A DNA stretch of 64,000 nt from Blastobasis lacticolella (Eukaryota; Arthropoda; Insecta; Lepidoptera; Blastobasidae): contig LR990040.1 of NCBI GenBank assembly GCA_905147135.1, forward strand, positions 23,759,857 to 23,823,856, written 5' to 3'. Each line of letters opens with the position of its first letter. The first letter of the stretch is position 1. Made by a program: the position numbers and the translations under genes. The notes beneath the pieces were generated by a model, which worked only from the letters and a program-made list of their open reading frames with translations, did no database searches and was not told where the DNA came from. Positions 43,323-54,530 of this stretch are shown in pieces.

Positions 43323-43639
43323 TAAATAATAAAGCGGTGACCCTTGAAAATCCATCGAATGACCTCAGCTTGTTGTCAAGAACTTGCTTCCCTTTTAAGG
43401 GAATCCATCCAACTGAGTCCAATCAAATAGTTTGAAGGAAAGTGAGAACACGCATAGCGATCCTTTTCAAGGATGTTGCACATCAAAGATTAAAGGCACA
43501 CGGAAGCTTTGATCGATGTAATCGTTCATTACATAAAGTCAAAGGGCTGACTTGATACCGTTGCTTTAGGAGACGCTTTGATGTATGCTCGGAAGTGACT
43601 TTGTCCGCGTAAATTGGTTTATGCCATGTTCTCGCAGAA

Positions 43640-43925
43640 TTTACTTGAGTAGTTTGCCTGAGTAGTCCGCCGTACTGCCTTATCTATTTCTGGCGCCAAG
43701 CAACAATGCTTGCATTGGTGTGTTCCAGTTTGAAGGATAAGGTAGCAATTAGAGGCATGAGGCATTTCATCTTAGTCCTCACGGTTACAACGCACATGCG
43801 GTTCTGCATTTTTGTTGCCAACCTATTTAAATGCATGAATCGTAGACGTTATGGGTGACAGTTACCGCTTACCATTAGGTGGATTGCCTGACCGCCATCT
43901 CACCTGGTAGTAAGTGATGATCCGA
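43640..43925 (+). repeat. Family P repeat
   Basis: CAAGCAACAATGCTTGCATTG, GAGGCATTTCATCTTAGTCC, and an end with TAGTAAGTGATG. Confidence 0.6.
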
Positions 43926-44239
43926 CCAATAATAGATTATGATAGAAATAACAAGATTTTCGCAAAACCTCCACAAATCTTGCAGTACCACGAACTGTGT
44001 GAAGCTAGGAAACGGAGTGAAAACAATAAATTCTTCATCGTCGGGTGCTCTCCCGAACTATTGACTTAAAGTGCGCACGAGTGCAATCGAGCGTGAATGT
44101 TGATAGTGCAGTCATCGGGACCGACCGTTCGGAGGTACTATATGGCTGTGTCTTGATTTGTAGGAAAGGTGTTTCGGGAGATGTTGCAACTTCTTTGAGA
44201 AGTTGCAATTGATGAATGTTTTTTAACTCACGACAAAAA

Positions 44240-44478
44240 AGGGGTGTTATAAGGGAGCGACTGTAATCTGATAACAGCAGGGAACCTGACCAGATTGGAT
44301 CATAGTTACGCATTCAGTCGCCTAGATGTGCAGGTTTCACGACGTTTAGCCTCACGGTAAGAACGTCGGTTACCATTCAACTAATATACATAACTCAGAA
44401 AAGAGTGGCCGCAGTGGGAACACGGTACCTCTCGCTTACGAGTCGAATACCTTAACTACTCGGCCACCCGCGCTCCCT
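44240..44478 (-). mobile_element. SINE S2
   Basis: Head and linker intact on the minus strand (GCTTACGAGTCGAATACC, ACTCGGCCACC). The 3' end is truncated at 44240. Confidence 0.72.
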
Positions 44479-44780
44479 TTCACCTATAATGATACCTTTA
44501 ATAATACCTTATCTCTTGGATGGACCCACAGAATTCAATGTGGATGGACTAATGTCATAGTCTCATGTAAATACTGGAAATATAATTCCACATTCGAATA
44601 GTACAAGCACAAACCGTTCTTCCTCACCGGCACGTGGATACCAAAAAATATTGATCTTTATTCAACTTTTCTGGACACTAGACGACCCTAAAGTCGTAAG
44701 TCGTAACTAATTTAAAGTGCATACTCAAGTGAACCATAATGGCGGTATTAATTTGAATATTTAAGACCCCATCACACCAG

Positions 44781-44929
44781 TGGCCCTAGCAGTAGTTGCT
44801 CTCGCGCGTGATAAGCGAGAAAAAGCGCGACATAGGTATTGCTATTTATTTCGTCTTAGTATTGAGAGGAAGGGACAAACGCTCTCTCGCGGCGCGAGCT
44901 TTGTCGCGGACACACTTGTGCTAGGGCCA
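44781..44929. mobile_element. GC-rich MITE, about 149 bp
   Basis: TGGCCCTAGCA at 44781 and TGCTAGGGCCA ending at 44929 are perfect 11-bp inverted ends, flanked by CAG on both sides (44778-44780, 44930-44932). The interior is rich in CTCTCGCGCG. It is either a 3-bp duplication type or an hAT end with an eroded duplication. Confidence 0.65.
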
Positions 44930-45016
44930 CAGAATGTTTTTGAGGAGTCAGCCTGGATTACTACTACCTTTTAGTAGCCCACGAACAAGGCTTGCTTAAA
45001 AACCCACACGCATAAA

Positions 45017-45260
45017 CTTAGGGGGCGTCGGTGGCCGACGCTCCCTAAGTGTTAAGACAACCGACTCGTCAACGAGAGGTACTGGGTTCCAGTCCGGCTA
45101 GCAGAGGTAGCGGCTATGTACCAATGAGTTTCTGAGTTATGTGCATTAGTTGTATATACGCTCTTACGGTAAGGAATAACATCGTGATGAATCCTGCACA
45201 TTCAGCCGAATGAATGTGTAACCATGATCCAATCTGGTCAGGTTCACCTGGTGTTAATTA
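45017..45260 (+). mobile_element. SINE S2 with folded-back 5' end
   Basis: The S2 5' end is present in both orientations as a 33-bp palindrome (45017-45049), followed by a normal head, linker and body to CTGGTCAGGTTCACCTGG. Confidence 0.7.
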
Positions 45261-45375
45261 TACTAATCTATATCGCACGATATATATTAATATCTATATC
45301 GATATATAAAATAGAAATCGATATATATAAATCTTGTTAGGACAAAATAATGTTTCATTTGAGAACTTCAATAAA
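45261..45375. repeat. AT simple repeat
   Basis: Run of ATATATCGATATAT-type sequence. Confidence 0.6.
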
Positions 45376-45379
45376 TAAA

Positions 45380-45637
45380 TAAATAGTAATAAATAATCGT
45401 GGACAAATTCACACAGCGCCATCTAGCCCCAAAGTAAGCAAAGCTTGTGTTATGATAAACTATAAACTGATAAACTATTTATATACATTTAAATACATAC
45501 TTATTATACATAGAACACCCAGATCCGTGACAGAAATTAAAATTCATCATTTCAATTTCTGCCCGGCCGGGAATCGAACCCAGACCTCTTGCGTGGCAGA
45601 CCGGCATGTTGACCACTGAACCACTCAGGTCGTCAAA
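45380..45637 (-). mobile_element. SINE S1
   Basis: Minus strand. GTGGACAAATTCACACAGCG to AACCACTCAGGTCGTC. Confidence 0.82.
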
Positions 45638-46530
45638 CTTTAAATTATGCTTGTGCCAATGGTATACTGAAAGCTTTGGTGAGGTAAATCAGTTCCCATT
45701 CCGAGTTTGCGGAGTGACTGAACCGTGGTTTGGAAGGGACAAGTGGCTGGCCCAAGTGTTTGAGAAAGTGTTAATGGGCAAAACTGATTCGGTCCAGTCG
45801 AAAGCGTTTAAAAAGGGATAAGGGCCTATTTAGGTGTAATGAACTGCTAACTGTGATTAGTATGTGCGAAGGATATAAAAGAAAAATGTGAATGATAGGC
45901 TGAATTGTCTGGTCTGGTCTGGAAATGTACAATTTTATTTTAAATATAAAATAGACACTGCAAGAAAATAAGTGCATCCCTTAAGAATCAAATTCATTTG
46001 CACTACAGTGCAGTTGTTAAACGGTTTTATAGCATTCGTGAATTACATTTTTATTTATTTTACAAAAATACTCCGTAGGTAATAGGCGAGTCTTGTGAGA
46101 GAGACAGTTATTCTCCGTTTTATAGCAAATTGATTTTGGCTAAAGATGCACCAACTGCCGCGAATGTTGCTGTAGCGGCAAATGAATATTTTCTTGGAGT
46201 GGTGTTGCACTTATGCACTTGTTCTAAACAGTTCAAGATACTAGAACGATCAAGGTGAAAGGCAAATGTTTTAAAGAAAATAGATAAGGAAGATATCATT
46301 GAATTCGACATTAATCTCCTACACCTACAATATTACAAAGACAAAAGATTTCATTGTTTGTTTGAAATGGAAATACTCAAAAATATTATTTTTATTAGTT
46401 AGTGAGATTGGATATAGTTTTTCCCATTATTCAATGTGGTTCCCACGGGAATGTATCTGGAACGTAGTACACGAATTTTACGCGTACGAAGTGGCGGGCC
46501 AAAAGGCTAGTTTAATAAATATAAAATAGG
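45638..46530. other. No recognised gene
   Basis: A frame at 45606-45821 contains FRVCGVTEPWFGRDKWLAQV, which looks protein-like but is unrecognised. The rest is AT-rich. Confidence 0.3.
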
Positions 46531-46532
46531 AT

Positions 46533-46775
46533 AATAAATATTCGTGGACAAATTCACACAGCGCCATCTAGCCCCAAACTAAGCAAAGCTTATGCTATGG
46601 GTGCTAGATAACTGATATACTACTGAAATACTTTTAAATACATACTTATTATACATAGAACACCCAGACCCGTAACAGAAATTAAAATTCATCATTTCAA
46701 TTTCTGCCCGGCCGGGAATCGAACCCGGGGCCTCTTGCGTGGCAGACCATGTTGACCATGTAGATCAGGTCGTCA
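46533..46775 (-). mobile_element. SINE S1
   Basis: Minus strand. TTCACACAGCGCCATCTAGC to GGCCGGGAATCGAACCCGGG and a damaged A box. Confidence 0.8.
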
Positions 46776-47322
46776 GTTTGTACATATCTTTTCTCTATCA
46801 CACATGTGGTTGTAAATACGAAGCCCAAAATAGCCGACGTGCGTTAGGAACAGCCGACTAGCGTCCAATTGCCTCTTCCACTCATTCATAAATTTTCATC
46901 TATGTCATTTACGCCGGTCGAGGGTACGTCTGACTGCCCTTTTTTAAAATTGTAATTCATTATTATTAGTAGGTACGTTCGTAAGGAAATAAGTATGTGG
47001 TGACGTATGTGTATCTTTATAAAAGCCAGCGGCCTTAGCCAAGAGGTTTCGTTAATCTACAATCGTTTGTGGTAGAAAAAATGTATGGGATTTGACATAA
47101 GCTAACGTTATCTGACATAAGCTGTTTGTTGTAGAAATTCTTGGTCCATAGACAATTCACGTACTTTCGGTGTACAAAGGAGGCGGATTGGCGGATGATC
47201 CAATCAGAGTCTGATCCAGTCAGAGATATTGGTAGAAATAGTCGATCTTCGATCTGTCAACTTTCTGCCATACACGCATCACGCAAGCGGAGCTGTCAAA
47301 GATGGCTAGACCGGCGGTATAA
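46776..47322. other. No recognised gene; a TATAAAAG site at 47020
   Basis: TTTATAAAAGCCAGCGG lies about 60 bp upstream of an ATG, like the cuticle promoters. The frame closes after four codons without a donor, so no gene is called. Confidence 0.3.
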
Positions 47323-47425
47323 CTCCACAAACTATCTGTCCAAAGTTGAAACCAAGTGTTGCCATTTTGAAATGACATGTCAATTCCAACAACAGCGACG
47401 TTGACATCGGGTCAGATAAGATTGT
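47323..47425. repeat. Family Q hairpin-core repeat
   Basis: GCCATTTTGAAATGACATGTC, AACAACAGCGACG, and CGGGTCAGATAAG. It shares this core with 51268, 53943 and 56672. Confidence 0.55.
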
Positions 47426-47429
47426 TGCC

Positions 47430-48184
47430 TATGTCAAAAGTATTTTCACATAAGCCTTAATTTTTATTAGTTAGATGTTATATTTTCTTATTAATGGTAT
47501 TCATTTGATAGATCAATTAGGTAGACCTACATTAACCATTTGGTTTAGGAGAAAAGCGTAATAATCTCTTAGAAACATGTCGCAGTAACTTTGAAATATA
47601 TAAAAGAAAATTCGAATTAGTGGTATTATTTTGGTTATACGAATACTAATAAGAGTTCCAAGAAGAATATTCCGATATTTCACGTCTCCAAATCATAGCT
47701 AGCTCAAAATCGATGTTCAATACCCATAAAAAATTAAAGCGTCTTCTTACATGGATAAAATTAACATAAAGAATTAGTTTAATCAATTAAATGGGAGAAA
47801 GTAATTAGAAGTACTTACTTCCACTTCAAATGTATGTCGATATAAGCCTTGTATATATTCGTTAAACAAGCGTTAAACGCTTGATCAAAGAATCAACCAT
47901 TTTTATTAGTAAGCCGGCTAGTCAATAACATCCCACGATAATAAACAGGTATCTTTGATCATCTAAAGGTCAGAGATCAAGATTCTGCAATAAGGATTCC
48001 CTCGCAAGTGGATTCAACTTTTGTATTAGCAAGGTACTTAATGAAGAAAATATGACAATAGATCTAATTTGAGATGAAAATTATTAACTCGCACTTACGA
48101 TGAGAGTTTCTGGAACCGGTTTTAAATTAAGCTGCTGTTCGTTTTAGGTGTGTTTATATTTTTTCGCTTATGTAATACTTTGGG
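47430..48184. other. No recognised feature
   Basis: AT-rich spacer. Confidence 0.4.
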
Positions 48185-48435
48185 ATGGTTGGTGGCCTAG
48201 TGGTTAAGGAATCTGACTCGTAAGCGAGAGGTACCGGGTTCGAATCCTACTGCGGCCATGTGCCAATGACTTTTATCTGAGTTATGTGCCTACGTACAGT
48301 AGTTGAATGCTAACCAATGCCTTACAGTGAGGGAGAACATCGTGTTGAAACCTACATATTCATGCCATGATCTATAATCTGGCCAGGTTCCTCTGGTAGC
48401 AGGGTCACAGAGGTCAAATGCCAGTCGCTCCACTG
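48185..48435 (+). mobile_element. SINE S2
   Basis: Head GGTGGCCTAGTGGTTAAGG with B box GGTTCGAATCC, linker, and body to GGTCAAATGCCAGTCGCTCC. Confidence 0.78.
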
Positions 48436-48486
48436 TTATTATGTGTTTTTCTATATTTTGGATTAAAGTTTATTAATAAAAATAAT

Positions 48487-48662
48487 CATCTTGGCGTCAA
48501 TATCCCTCTTGTGCTCCCGCACGAGGACCCCATATCCGCCTTAAGGCGGACAAATTTGTCAGATCAAATAATTACAGTAGAGTACTACTATCTGACCTCC
48601 GTGACCTTGTTAATAGGGGAGCCTGACCAGAATGGCTCATGGTTACTCATTCAGTCGCCAGT
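48487..48662 (-). mobile_element. SINE S2 3' half
   Basis: ATCTTGGCGTCAATATCCC to GGCTCATGGTTACTCATTCAG. Confidence 0.68.
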
Positions 48663-48867
48663 ATTTCTTTTAACTCCCTATTACTTCCCCAATAAATGCC
48701 TTTAGTAAATACTAGGTGCGATACGCGCGTATATCGGATCTCGTGACAATCGCAAACGTTGACTCACTCAGGTGCTACTAACGTTACCGAGTGCGGCCGC
48801 ATAGGAATGGCTACTAAGGCGGGAATAATATTAATAAAAACTTAACAGTATTAAAATTATTTTAAAC

Positions 48868-49012
48868 TAGTGGACCCGGTGAAACTTCGTTCGTGTACTT
48901 TACACTTTAATCTTTGCATCTATTGTAGAAACCGCATTAAAATCCGTTGTATAGTTTAAAAATCTAAGACAGACAGACAGATGGCGGGAAGCGACTTTGT
49001 TTTATACTATGT
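48868..49012 (-). repeat. Family K repeat
   Basis: ACTAGTGGACCCGGTGAAAC to GCGACTTTGTTTTATAC. Internally shortened. Confidence 0.65.
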
Positions 49013-49309
49013 TATGAATGATAAAGTCTCATTGGAAGCTTGTAAGTGGCACTGGAGCTCGATTCTAGTATGGAAAGTGTCTCAGTTGGAGTAACATCGA
49101 ACTTTTCCACAATTCCAATTCTGGTAATTTATGGTACTTTACGTGCATTATGATTGCATTTCTAAGTTGCTTCTTTCCTCTGGCATTGTCAAACTGTATT
49201 TAATTCTGTCCACAAAAATGTGTCAAACTAGGTGACAAACTTTGATTTAACTTTAATGTAACTCTGATGTTATTCTTAGGCCGTGAGCTTAGGCCACCTT
49301 AGTTTATTG

Positions 49310-49323
49310 GTATAAAAAGTCTA
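49310..49323 (+). promoter_or_regulatory. TATA-like site
   Basis: GTATAAAAAGTCTA occurs identically at 42515-42528. No convincing exon follows either site. Weak. Confidence 0.25.
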
Positions 49324-49524
49324 TAGCCTCGATGTACCACTCACCAGCTATAACAGTGTTCGTCTGCTGAATGAACGCACTACGGTAACAGTTCTACAAT
49401 TAGTCACTGGCGTTCATTTTGATGGACACACAGTACCTCATAGTAACGTCTCGAATACGAGCGTCAGTCACTAAGTATCTGTCCAAACTCCTAATTCCGC
49501 CCCAGACACGAACCAACCCCGCAG

Positions 49525-49800
49525 AAAATCCACTAATTGTTACTTATTAACAACAAGCTTGTTGCCAACCGGTGTCCAATGAGTTATCGGTGTGAAAAAT
49601 GCCCTGACGCCACCTGGTTCCCATCTCTCAGCGAAATTAACGCGAACTCTGCTACCAGGGAGCTTGTAAATGAGATTTTTGACGCATATCCAGGAGTATA
49701 ATAAGGAGTGGATGACGTATTTGTGAAAATGAATGATGGGAAGGTAATGGAATTGTTGAAGGAGATAGGCTGGGTGTCCACTGATATAGATACTCATGGG
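49525..49800 (+). pseudogene. Possible coding remnant with two adjacent stops
   Basis: One plus-strand frame reads CPMSYRCEKCPDATWF, then SLSEINANSATRELVNEIFD, AYPGV, two stop codons, and resumes in the same frame with VDDVFVKMNDGKVMELLKEI, GWVSTDID. Its composition is protein-like on both sides of the stops. I do not recognise the family. The minus strand is also open for 85 codons, so chance cannot be excluded. Confidence 0.3.
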
Positions 49801-49999
49801 TAAGAAACGATTGTCATTTTGTTGACAGATAGATGCAAATTTGTCACATTTTTAGCTTTGAATGGTTTTTGGAAATGCTAAAAGATAGAGTTTAAACATA
49901 CAAATGCATAAAAATTCAGGTTAAGAAAACCGTCAACCGACGATGAGTATTTAAGAAATTGTTGATGCAATGTATTGCAATTATTAACAAACTCCTAAA

Positions 50000-50185
50000 C
50001 AATTACATCAAACGAAGTAGCTTTCCACCGTATGTCTTTTATAATACACATCAGATTTTATCGCGGTTATCAACAATAGATAGAGTGATTCAAGAGACAG
50101 GTATACTTATAAGCAACAAAAAAAGAGTAGGTAGGGTAGGGTTAAGTAGGTGTACGCTAACGAAGTTAACCAGGTTCAGTAATCA
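50000..50185 (+). repeat. Family K repeat, diverged
   Basis: GAAGTAGCTTTCCACCGTATG, AAAAAAAGAGTAGGTAGGGT, ending near AACGAAGTTAACC. Confidence 0.55.
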
Positions 50186-50524
50186 TAATATAAATATTTG
50201 AGACCCGTCGTCTATACTATTGGTACTAATATTATAAAGAGAAAAGATTTGTATTTTTGCTTGTGATGAATAAACCGATTTTAAAAATTTTTTCTTCCTT
50301 AGAGCTCCATTATCACTGACATAACAAATGCTACTTTTTATATATTAGGTTCCCGCTGGAAAGGGCGAGAATTCGCAAAAATTCCAACTTGCTACAAAAC
50401 AAACTATTGTTGTAGTTACAACTTATAACTCCAACTATCAAACCAAACTTATACATTTACTACGTTAATCATATTTAACCATCTATCAAACAAGGATAAT
50501 ATACATATATCATACTAGAATTAT

Positions 50525-50755
50525 ATGAAAGCCGCCACGAGACTCATATCAACCTTCCATGATCCCTGTCCAAAGGCATTAGTTGCTAGGCGACCGAATA
50601 GGATACACACGCTGCGAGAAATTATCTTCGTTGAGGAAAATTTAGTGAATGGAATGAATATGTATAGAGATACCTGTGTGTTACGTCGACAGATAACTCC
50701 TGTTAATGAACTGATTGAAGCGAGGGTTGCTACTGTCTTGGGAACTTGTTTGTGA
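50525..50755 (+). CDS. Unexplained open frame, 76 aa (doubtful)
   Basis: MKAATRLISTFHDPCPKALV at the start, then REIIFVEENLVNGMNMYRD and LIEARVATVLGTCL. Low-repeat flanks and normal amino acid usage, but no recognised domain, signal peptide or splice evidence. Could be an exon, a fragment or chance. Confidence 0.2.
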   Translation: MKAATRLISTFHDPCPKALVARRPNRIHTLREIIFVEENLVNGMNMYRDTCVLRRQITPVNELIEARVATVLGTCL

Positions 50756-50835
50756 ACTAAGTTGAGTTAAAACAATGTAGCAGTATATGCCCGCTGACGA
50801 ACGTTTAAAACATTTACCTTTACTATGAGTTTGGA

Positions 50836-51105
50836 GTTTCGGTGGCCAAGCGGTTAAGGTAGCCGACACGTAAGCGAAAGGTACCGGGTTCGAATCCCAT
50901 TGAAGCTATGTACCAATGACTCTTTTCTAAATTATGTACATTAGTTTAATATTAACCGATTCTCTTACAAAACATCGGAAAACATCGTGATGAAACTTGC
51001 ACATTCAGGCGACTGAATCCAACGTGGTAACGTTCCCTTGGTGTCAGGGTCATGGATTGTCATAGAGGTCAGATGGCATTCGCTCCAGCGTAATTACCTG
51101 GGGGC
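50836..51105 (+). mobile_element. SINE S2
   Basis: Head TTTCGGTGGCCAAGCGGTTA with B box GGTTCGAATCCC, linker, and body to CGCTCCAGCGTAATTACCTG. Confidence 0.8.
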
Positions 51106-51350
51106 CTACCACAAGCCTTACAAACAACATTACTTTAACCTTGTTTTCAAATTGGTACCATGACCTCAAAGAAAATAATGTTAAAAAAATGTTGTTTTGG
51201 TTAGAAGTTTTGTGACGTCACAGCCAAATCATTCATTCAAACCAGAGACTAAAAGCCATCACAAACTTATCTGAACCGGTGGCCAAAACCGGATCTAAGT
51301 GTGACTATTTTGAAATGTAATTTTGTTACCAAAAGCAGCGACGCTTTTCT
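51106..51350. repeat. Family Q element
   Basis: CCTACCACAAGCC start, ACAACATTACTTTAACCTTG, then the core CACAAACTTATCTGAACCGG and AGCAGCGACGC. Confidence 0.5.
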
Positions 51351-51652
51351 AGTACTTTGACTAGTACAGTGACACCTAGCTACCATTTGACGGAAAGCAT
51401 TGTTTATATTCTGTCAGAAGTTTCATGAATTGCAATTTTGATAATTAATTTTTATAGAGAAGGTAATATTAACACGTTATTTTGTAAAATCTTAATACTT
51501 AAGTAATCAATTTAATGTCTTCGTCTCCAATACTACAACAATTGTGATGTTCTGTCATAGATGACCAAAGAATTCGAGATATTATTCGTGGTTGTAGAGC
51601 TGATAAGCTTTAGCTTTAAACTCAACCAGGAAATAGCGTCAAAAGCCATTGT

Positions 51653-51943
51653 ATGAGACGTGTGACCCCATCGGCGAACAAAGATGATGCGGAGTTCGTC
51701 AACAGATGCAAACACAGAAGCTTACACGTAAAATTCGACAGATTTGTCTGCTCAACGAAGAACGTGGAGGAACGTCCACTTAGCCAAGGAGAACAGCTCA
51801 TGAGATCACGCTTTGAACGTACGTTTAATTTGTGCGTTGCGTTGATACCTATCGTTGAAGATTTAGAATTCATCATAAGAGAATATTATTGTCCCAAAGA
51901 AGGCCAAGGGTATGCTTTACCGGAGTGTCCGTGGGCGACCTAG
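51653..51943 (+). CDS. Unexplained open frame, 96 aa (doubtful)
   Basis: MRRVTPSANKDDAEFVNRCK, then RFVCSTKNVEERPLSQGEQL, RSRFERTFNLCVALIPIVED, EYYCPKEGQGYALPECPW. Mixed, charged and protein-like, with in-frame stops upstream and AATAAA about 200 bp downstream (near 52147). The opposite strand is open for 84 codons. Family not recognised; possibly an orphan or retroelement remnant. Confidence 0.25.
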   Translation: MRRVTPSANKDDAEFVNRCKHRSLHVKFDRFVCSTKNVEERPLSQGEQLMRSRFERTFNLCVALIPIVEDLEFIIREYYCPKEGQGYALPECPWAT

Positions 51944-52373
51944 AATTATCGGTGATGCCGATATGAAATTAAAGGAGTGTCAGAAAGTGATAATGTGTGT
52001 CCGAAGTGTGTAGATTTTAAATTATATTTTTATGTAAGTAATCAATTGTAAACGACCTATTGTAAACGAATGTATAATGTTGTATATTTGTATATTTCGG
52101 TATACATACACGTATACCTCTGGCCTCAGTTGCCTGAAGTATTTAAATAAAGATGTAAATTTATAACATATTTACATTTCTCGAGCTTTTAATGGTTTTT
52201 ATTGCCTGTAATTACAATAATTCTTGAATATTTTTATAGTTCCGTAAGTGTGAAATGGTATCGTTTTACTTCATTACGAGGTAATGTCAACAATTATAAA
52301 GTAGGCTTTTGGCGCTAAGCAAGCCCCGAATTGATGCGGTCGTAAATTGCCCGATAGGTAGACACTTAAATAT

Positions 52374-52955
52374 TTCGTACTGGCCCGGGGTCCGCCTTGA
52401 CCATGTTCCAGAATTTTGTAGATCGAGTAATTACGGTAGAGCGACAGGCATCTACCCTCCGTGACCCTGTTAACTGGGGCACCGGACCAGATTGGATTAT
52501 GGTTACACATTCAGACGCCTGGAGGTGCAGGATTCATTACGATGTTTTCCTCACCGTAAGAGCATAGGTTAGTATTCATCTATGTACCTCACCTTTCAGA
52601 ATACCGCAGCTAAACAATACTCTTTTAAATAGTATTGTGTTTCTGCCGGTGAGTACGGTTTCCAGTGCTCCATGGGGTGGGGATTTGGGGAACCGTAGCT
52701 TTGGCAGTGGAGGGGCATTTGATTTTTTGCTGCCAGAGCAACGTGTTATAGAGGTGGGCAACGCATTAGCGATACTCTTGGCAGTGGTGACCACTTTCCA
52801 TCAGGTGGCCCGCTTGCCTTTTTGCCAACCGTATGACATAAAAAAAATGTACATAACTCAGAAAAGAGGCATGGGTACATGGCGGCAGTGGGATTTAACC
52901 CGGTACCTTTCGCTTACGAGTTGGATACTTAACCACTAGGCCACCGATGCTCCAA
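52374..52955 (-). mobile_element. SINE S2 split by a family W insertion
   Basis: S2 3' part 52374-52587 and head part 52847-52955 are one minus-strand copy. A W retroposon lies between them, flanked by ATGTAC on both sides. Confidence 0.82.
52588..52846 (+). mobile_element. Family W retroposon, complete, nested in S2
   Basis: 259 bp, from CTCACCTTTCAGAATACCGC to a GACATAAAAAAA tail. Direct ATGTAC repeats at 52582-52587 and 52847-52852. Shares its start with 57205. Confidence 0.8.
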
Positions 52956-52989
52956 GCAAATATTTGATTGATTAAATATAGTGCTAATA

Positions 52990-53300
52990 CCTAGGTAAGC
53001 AACAGGTTTTATCAGGTGTTAGGACACTATCGAGCCTGTTGAGTCCGCCTGGGTGAGTACCAACGCCTTATCCATTTCTGCCGCCAAATAATTATGCTTG
53101 CATTGTCGTGTTCTGGTACCAGCCATCGCAATTACAGGCCTGAGGCATTTCATCTTATTCCTCTCAGTGCAAAGGCACCTACGCTTTTCCATTTTTGCGC
53201 AATGCATGAACCATAGATTTTATTAGCGACATTTACTGCTTACTGTTAGGTGGGCTGCCTGTTGATTAGTCACTGCGTAGCATAAAAATCAACAATAAAT
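52990..53300 (+). repeat. Family P repeat
   Basis: GAGTCCGCCTGGGTGAGTAC, ATGCTTGCATTGTCGTG, GAGGCATTTCATCTTATTCC. Confidence 0.6.
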
Positions 53301-53485
53301 ATATAATTATAACCGGTTAAGTCTGCGTCGAATTCGCGAACCAATATTTCGAAATCAATTGAACATATTGCTTTGGCATCTAAATATTATTGGTGACCAA
53401 CTCCACCAATTGGTGATTATTGGAGTCTACGTAGTAAATAACTTAATAATTGCTTAACAGATAGTAACATTTTAGTTTTCTTTAG

Positions 53486-54070
53486 GGGAAGCCTACCACT
53501 ATCTTATGTCTACATGTACATGCTTGCCAATATCATCATTAAAGTGGGGTTGTGCTTATCTTGATAGGTATTATAGTGATGGCCCAAATATTTACGTGTC
53601 GGTTTTTTACCGAATATCAAAGGGTTATAGCGTAGTTGGTGTAGAATATTTGCCGACGCGTCTATGCGTTAGCCATGCATTTTCCTCCTGTATTTATATT
53701 AATTGCTGGGGCACGCCGATATACCGGCTCTTCGGTTTGCTCTATGGGTGATGACTCTATAGGTCTATGGGAAAACTATCATGTTTTAAGCAAGCTCAAA
53801 GTATTATAAGAATTTATTGGTACCATGATCTCTTAAAAACAACATTATAATAATATTGTTTAGAGAGGGGTATGAGCGAATGTATTGTCTATTGTAAATA
53901 TATGCGAAAAAGAGATAGCGTTATAATGTTCGTAAAGTGCCACAAACTTATCTGACCCGGTAGCGAAAGCTGGAACTAAGTGTCGCCATATTGTAATGTC
54001 ATGTCAATCACAACAACAGTGACGCTATCACCGAGTCAGTTGTGTTTGTAGCTCTACATAGCATTATCTT
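53486..54070. repeat. Family Q element, long copy
   Basis: GAAGCCTACCACTATC start and TGGTACCATGATCTC at 53819. Core: TTATCTGACCCGGT (53948-53961) pairs with the ACCGAGTCAG side (54030-54039). An 81-aa frame at 53506-53751 lies in its left half and is unexplained. Confidence 0.5.
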
Positions 54071-54470
54071 TTTCGCACCTTACTCCGGATCACGCATTAA
54101 TATTGTGATCTTTGATTGATTTTATAACTTATTTTTAAATACAATTTTATCACAAATCTACTTCATAGCAGAAAATGATACTAAAATGTAGATTTCTAAA
54201 CAAAAATGTAATTTTATTCATAGTTATATCCTCAAAATATAATGTTGTAAACACTTAAACACGTATTCGTGTTAAAGTGTTTACTTGGGTGGAACGGGGC
54301 GGTTGCAAATCTTGTCAAACGGAAATGTTGGCGTGCAAAAATGTCAGTGCAGTCAATATATATTTAAGAACTGGTCAAGGGCGAGTACAACAGGCATTTG
54401 AAGGGTTCCTTACTACTATCATATTTAATTTAATATTAGGTAATTAAGAACATTTTCATCATCATTGCAT
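54071..54470. other. No recognised feature
   Basis: AT-rich, with a short TTAAACACG/GTGTTTAC inverted pair near 54255-54283. Confidence 0.4.
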
Positions 54471-54472
54471 TC

Positions 54473-54530
54473 ATCCCGGTTGTGCTCTTGCGCACCGCCC
54501 GGCCCGGGGTCCCCTTTCCTAGGGGGATGC
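54473..54530 (-). mobile_element. SINE S2 tail
   Basis: TCCCGGTTGTGCTCTTGCGC and GGCCCGGGGTCCCC. Confidence 0.55.

Noticed and set aside
47018..47100. Cuticle-type first exon after TTTATAAAAGCC (47020)
   Set aside because: The ATG frame stops after four codons with no splice donor.
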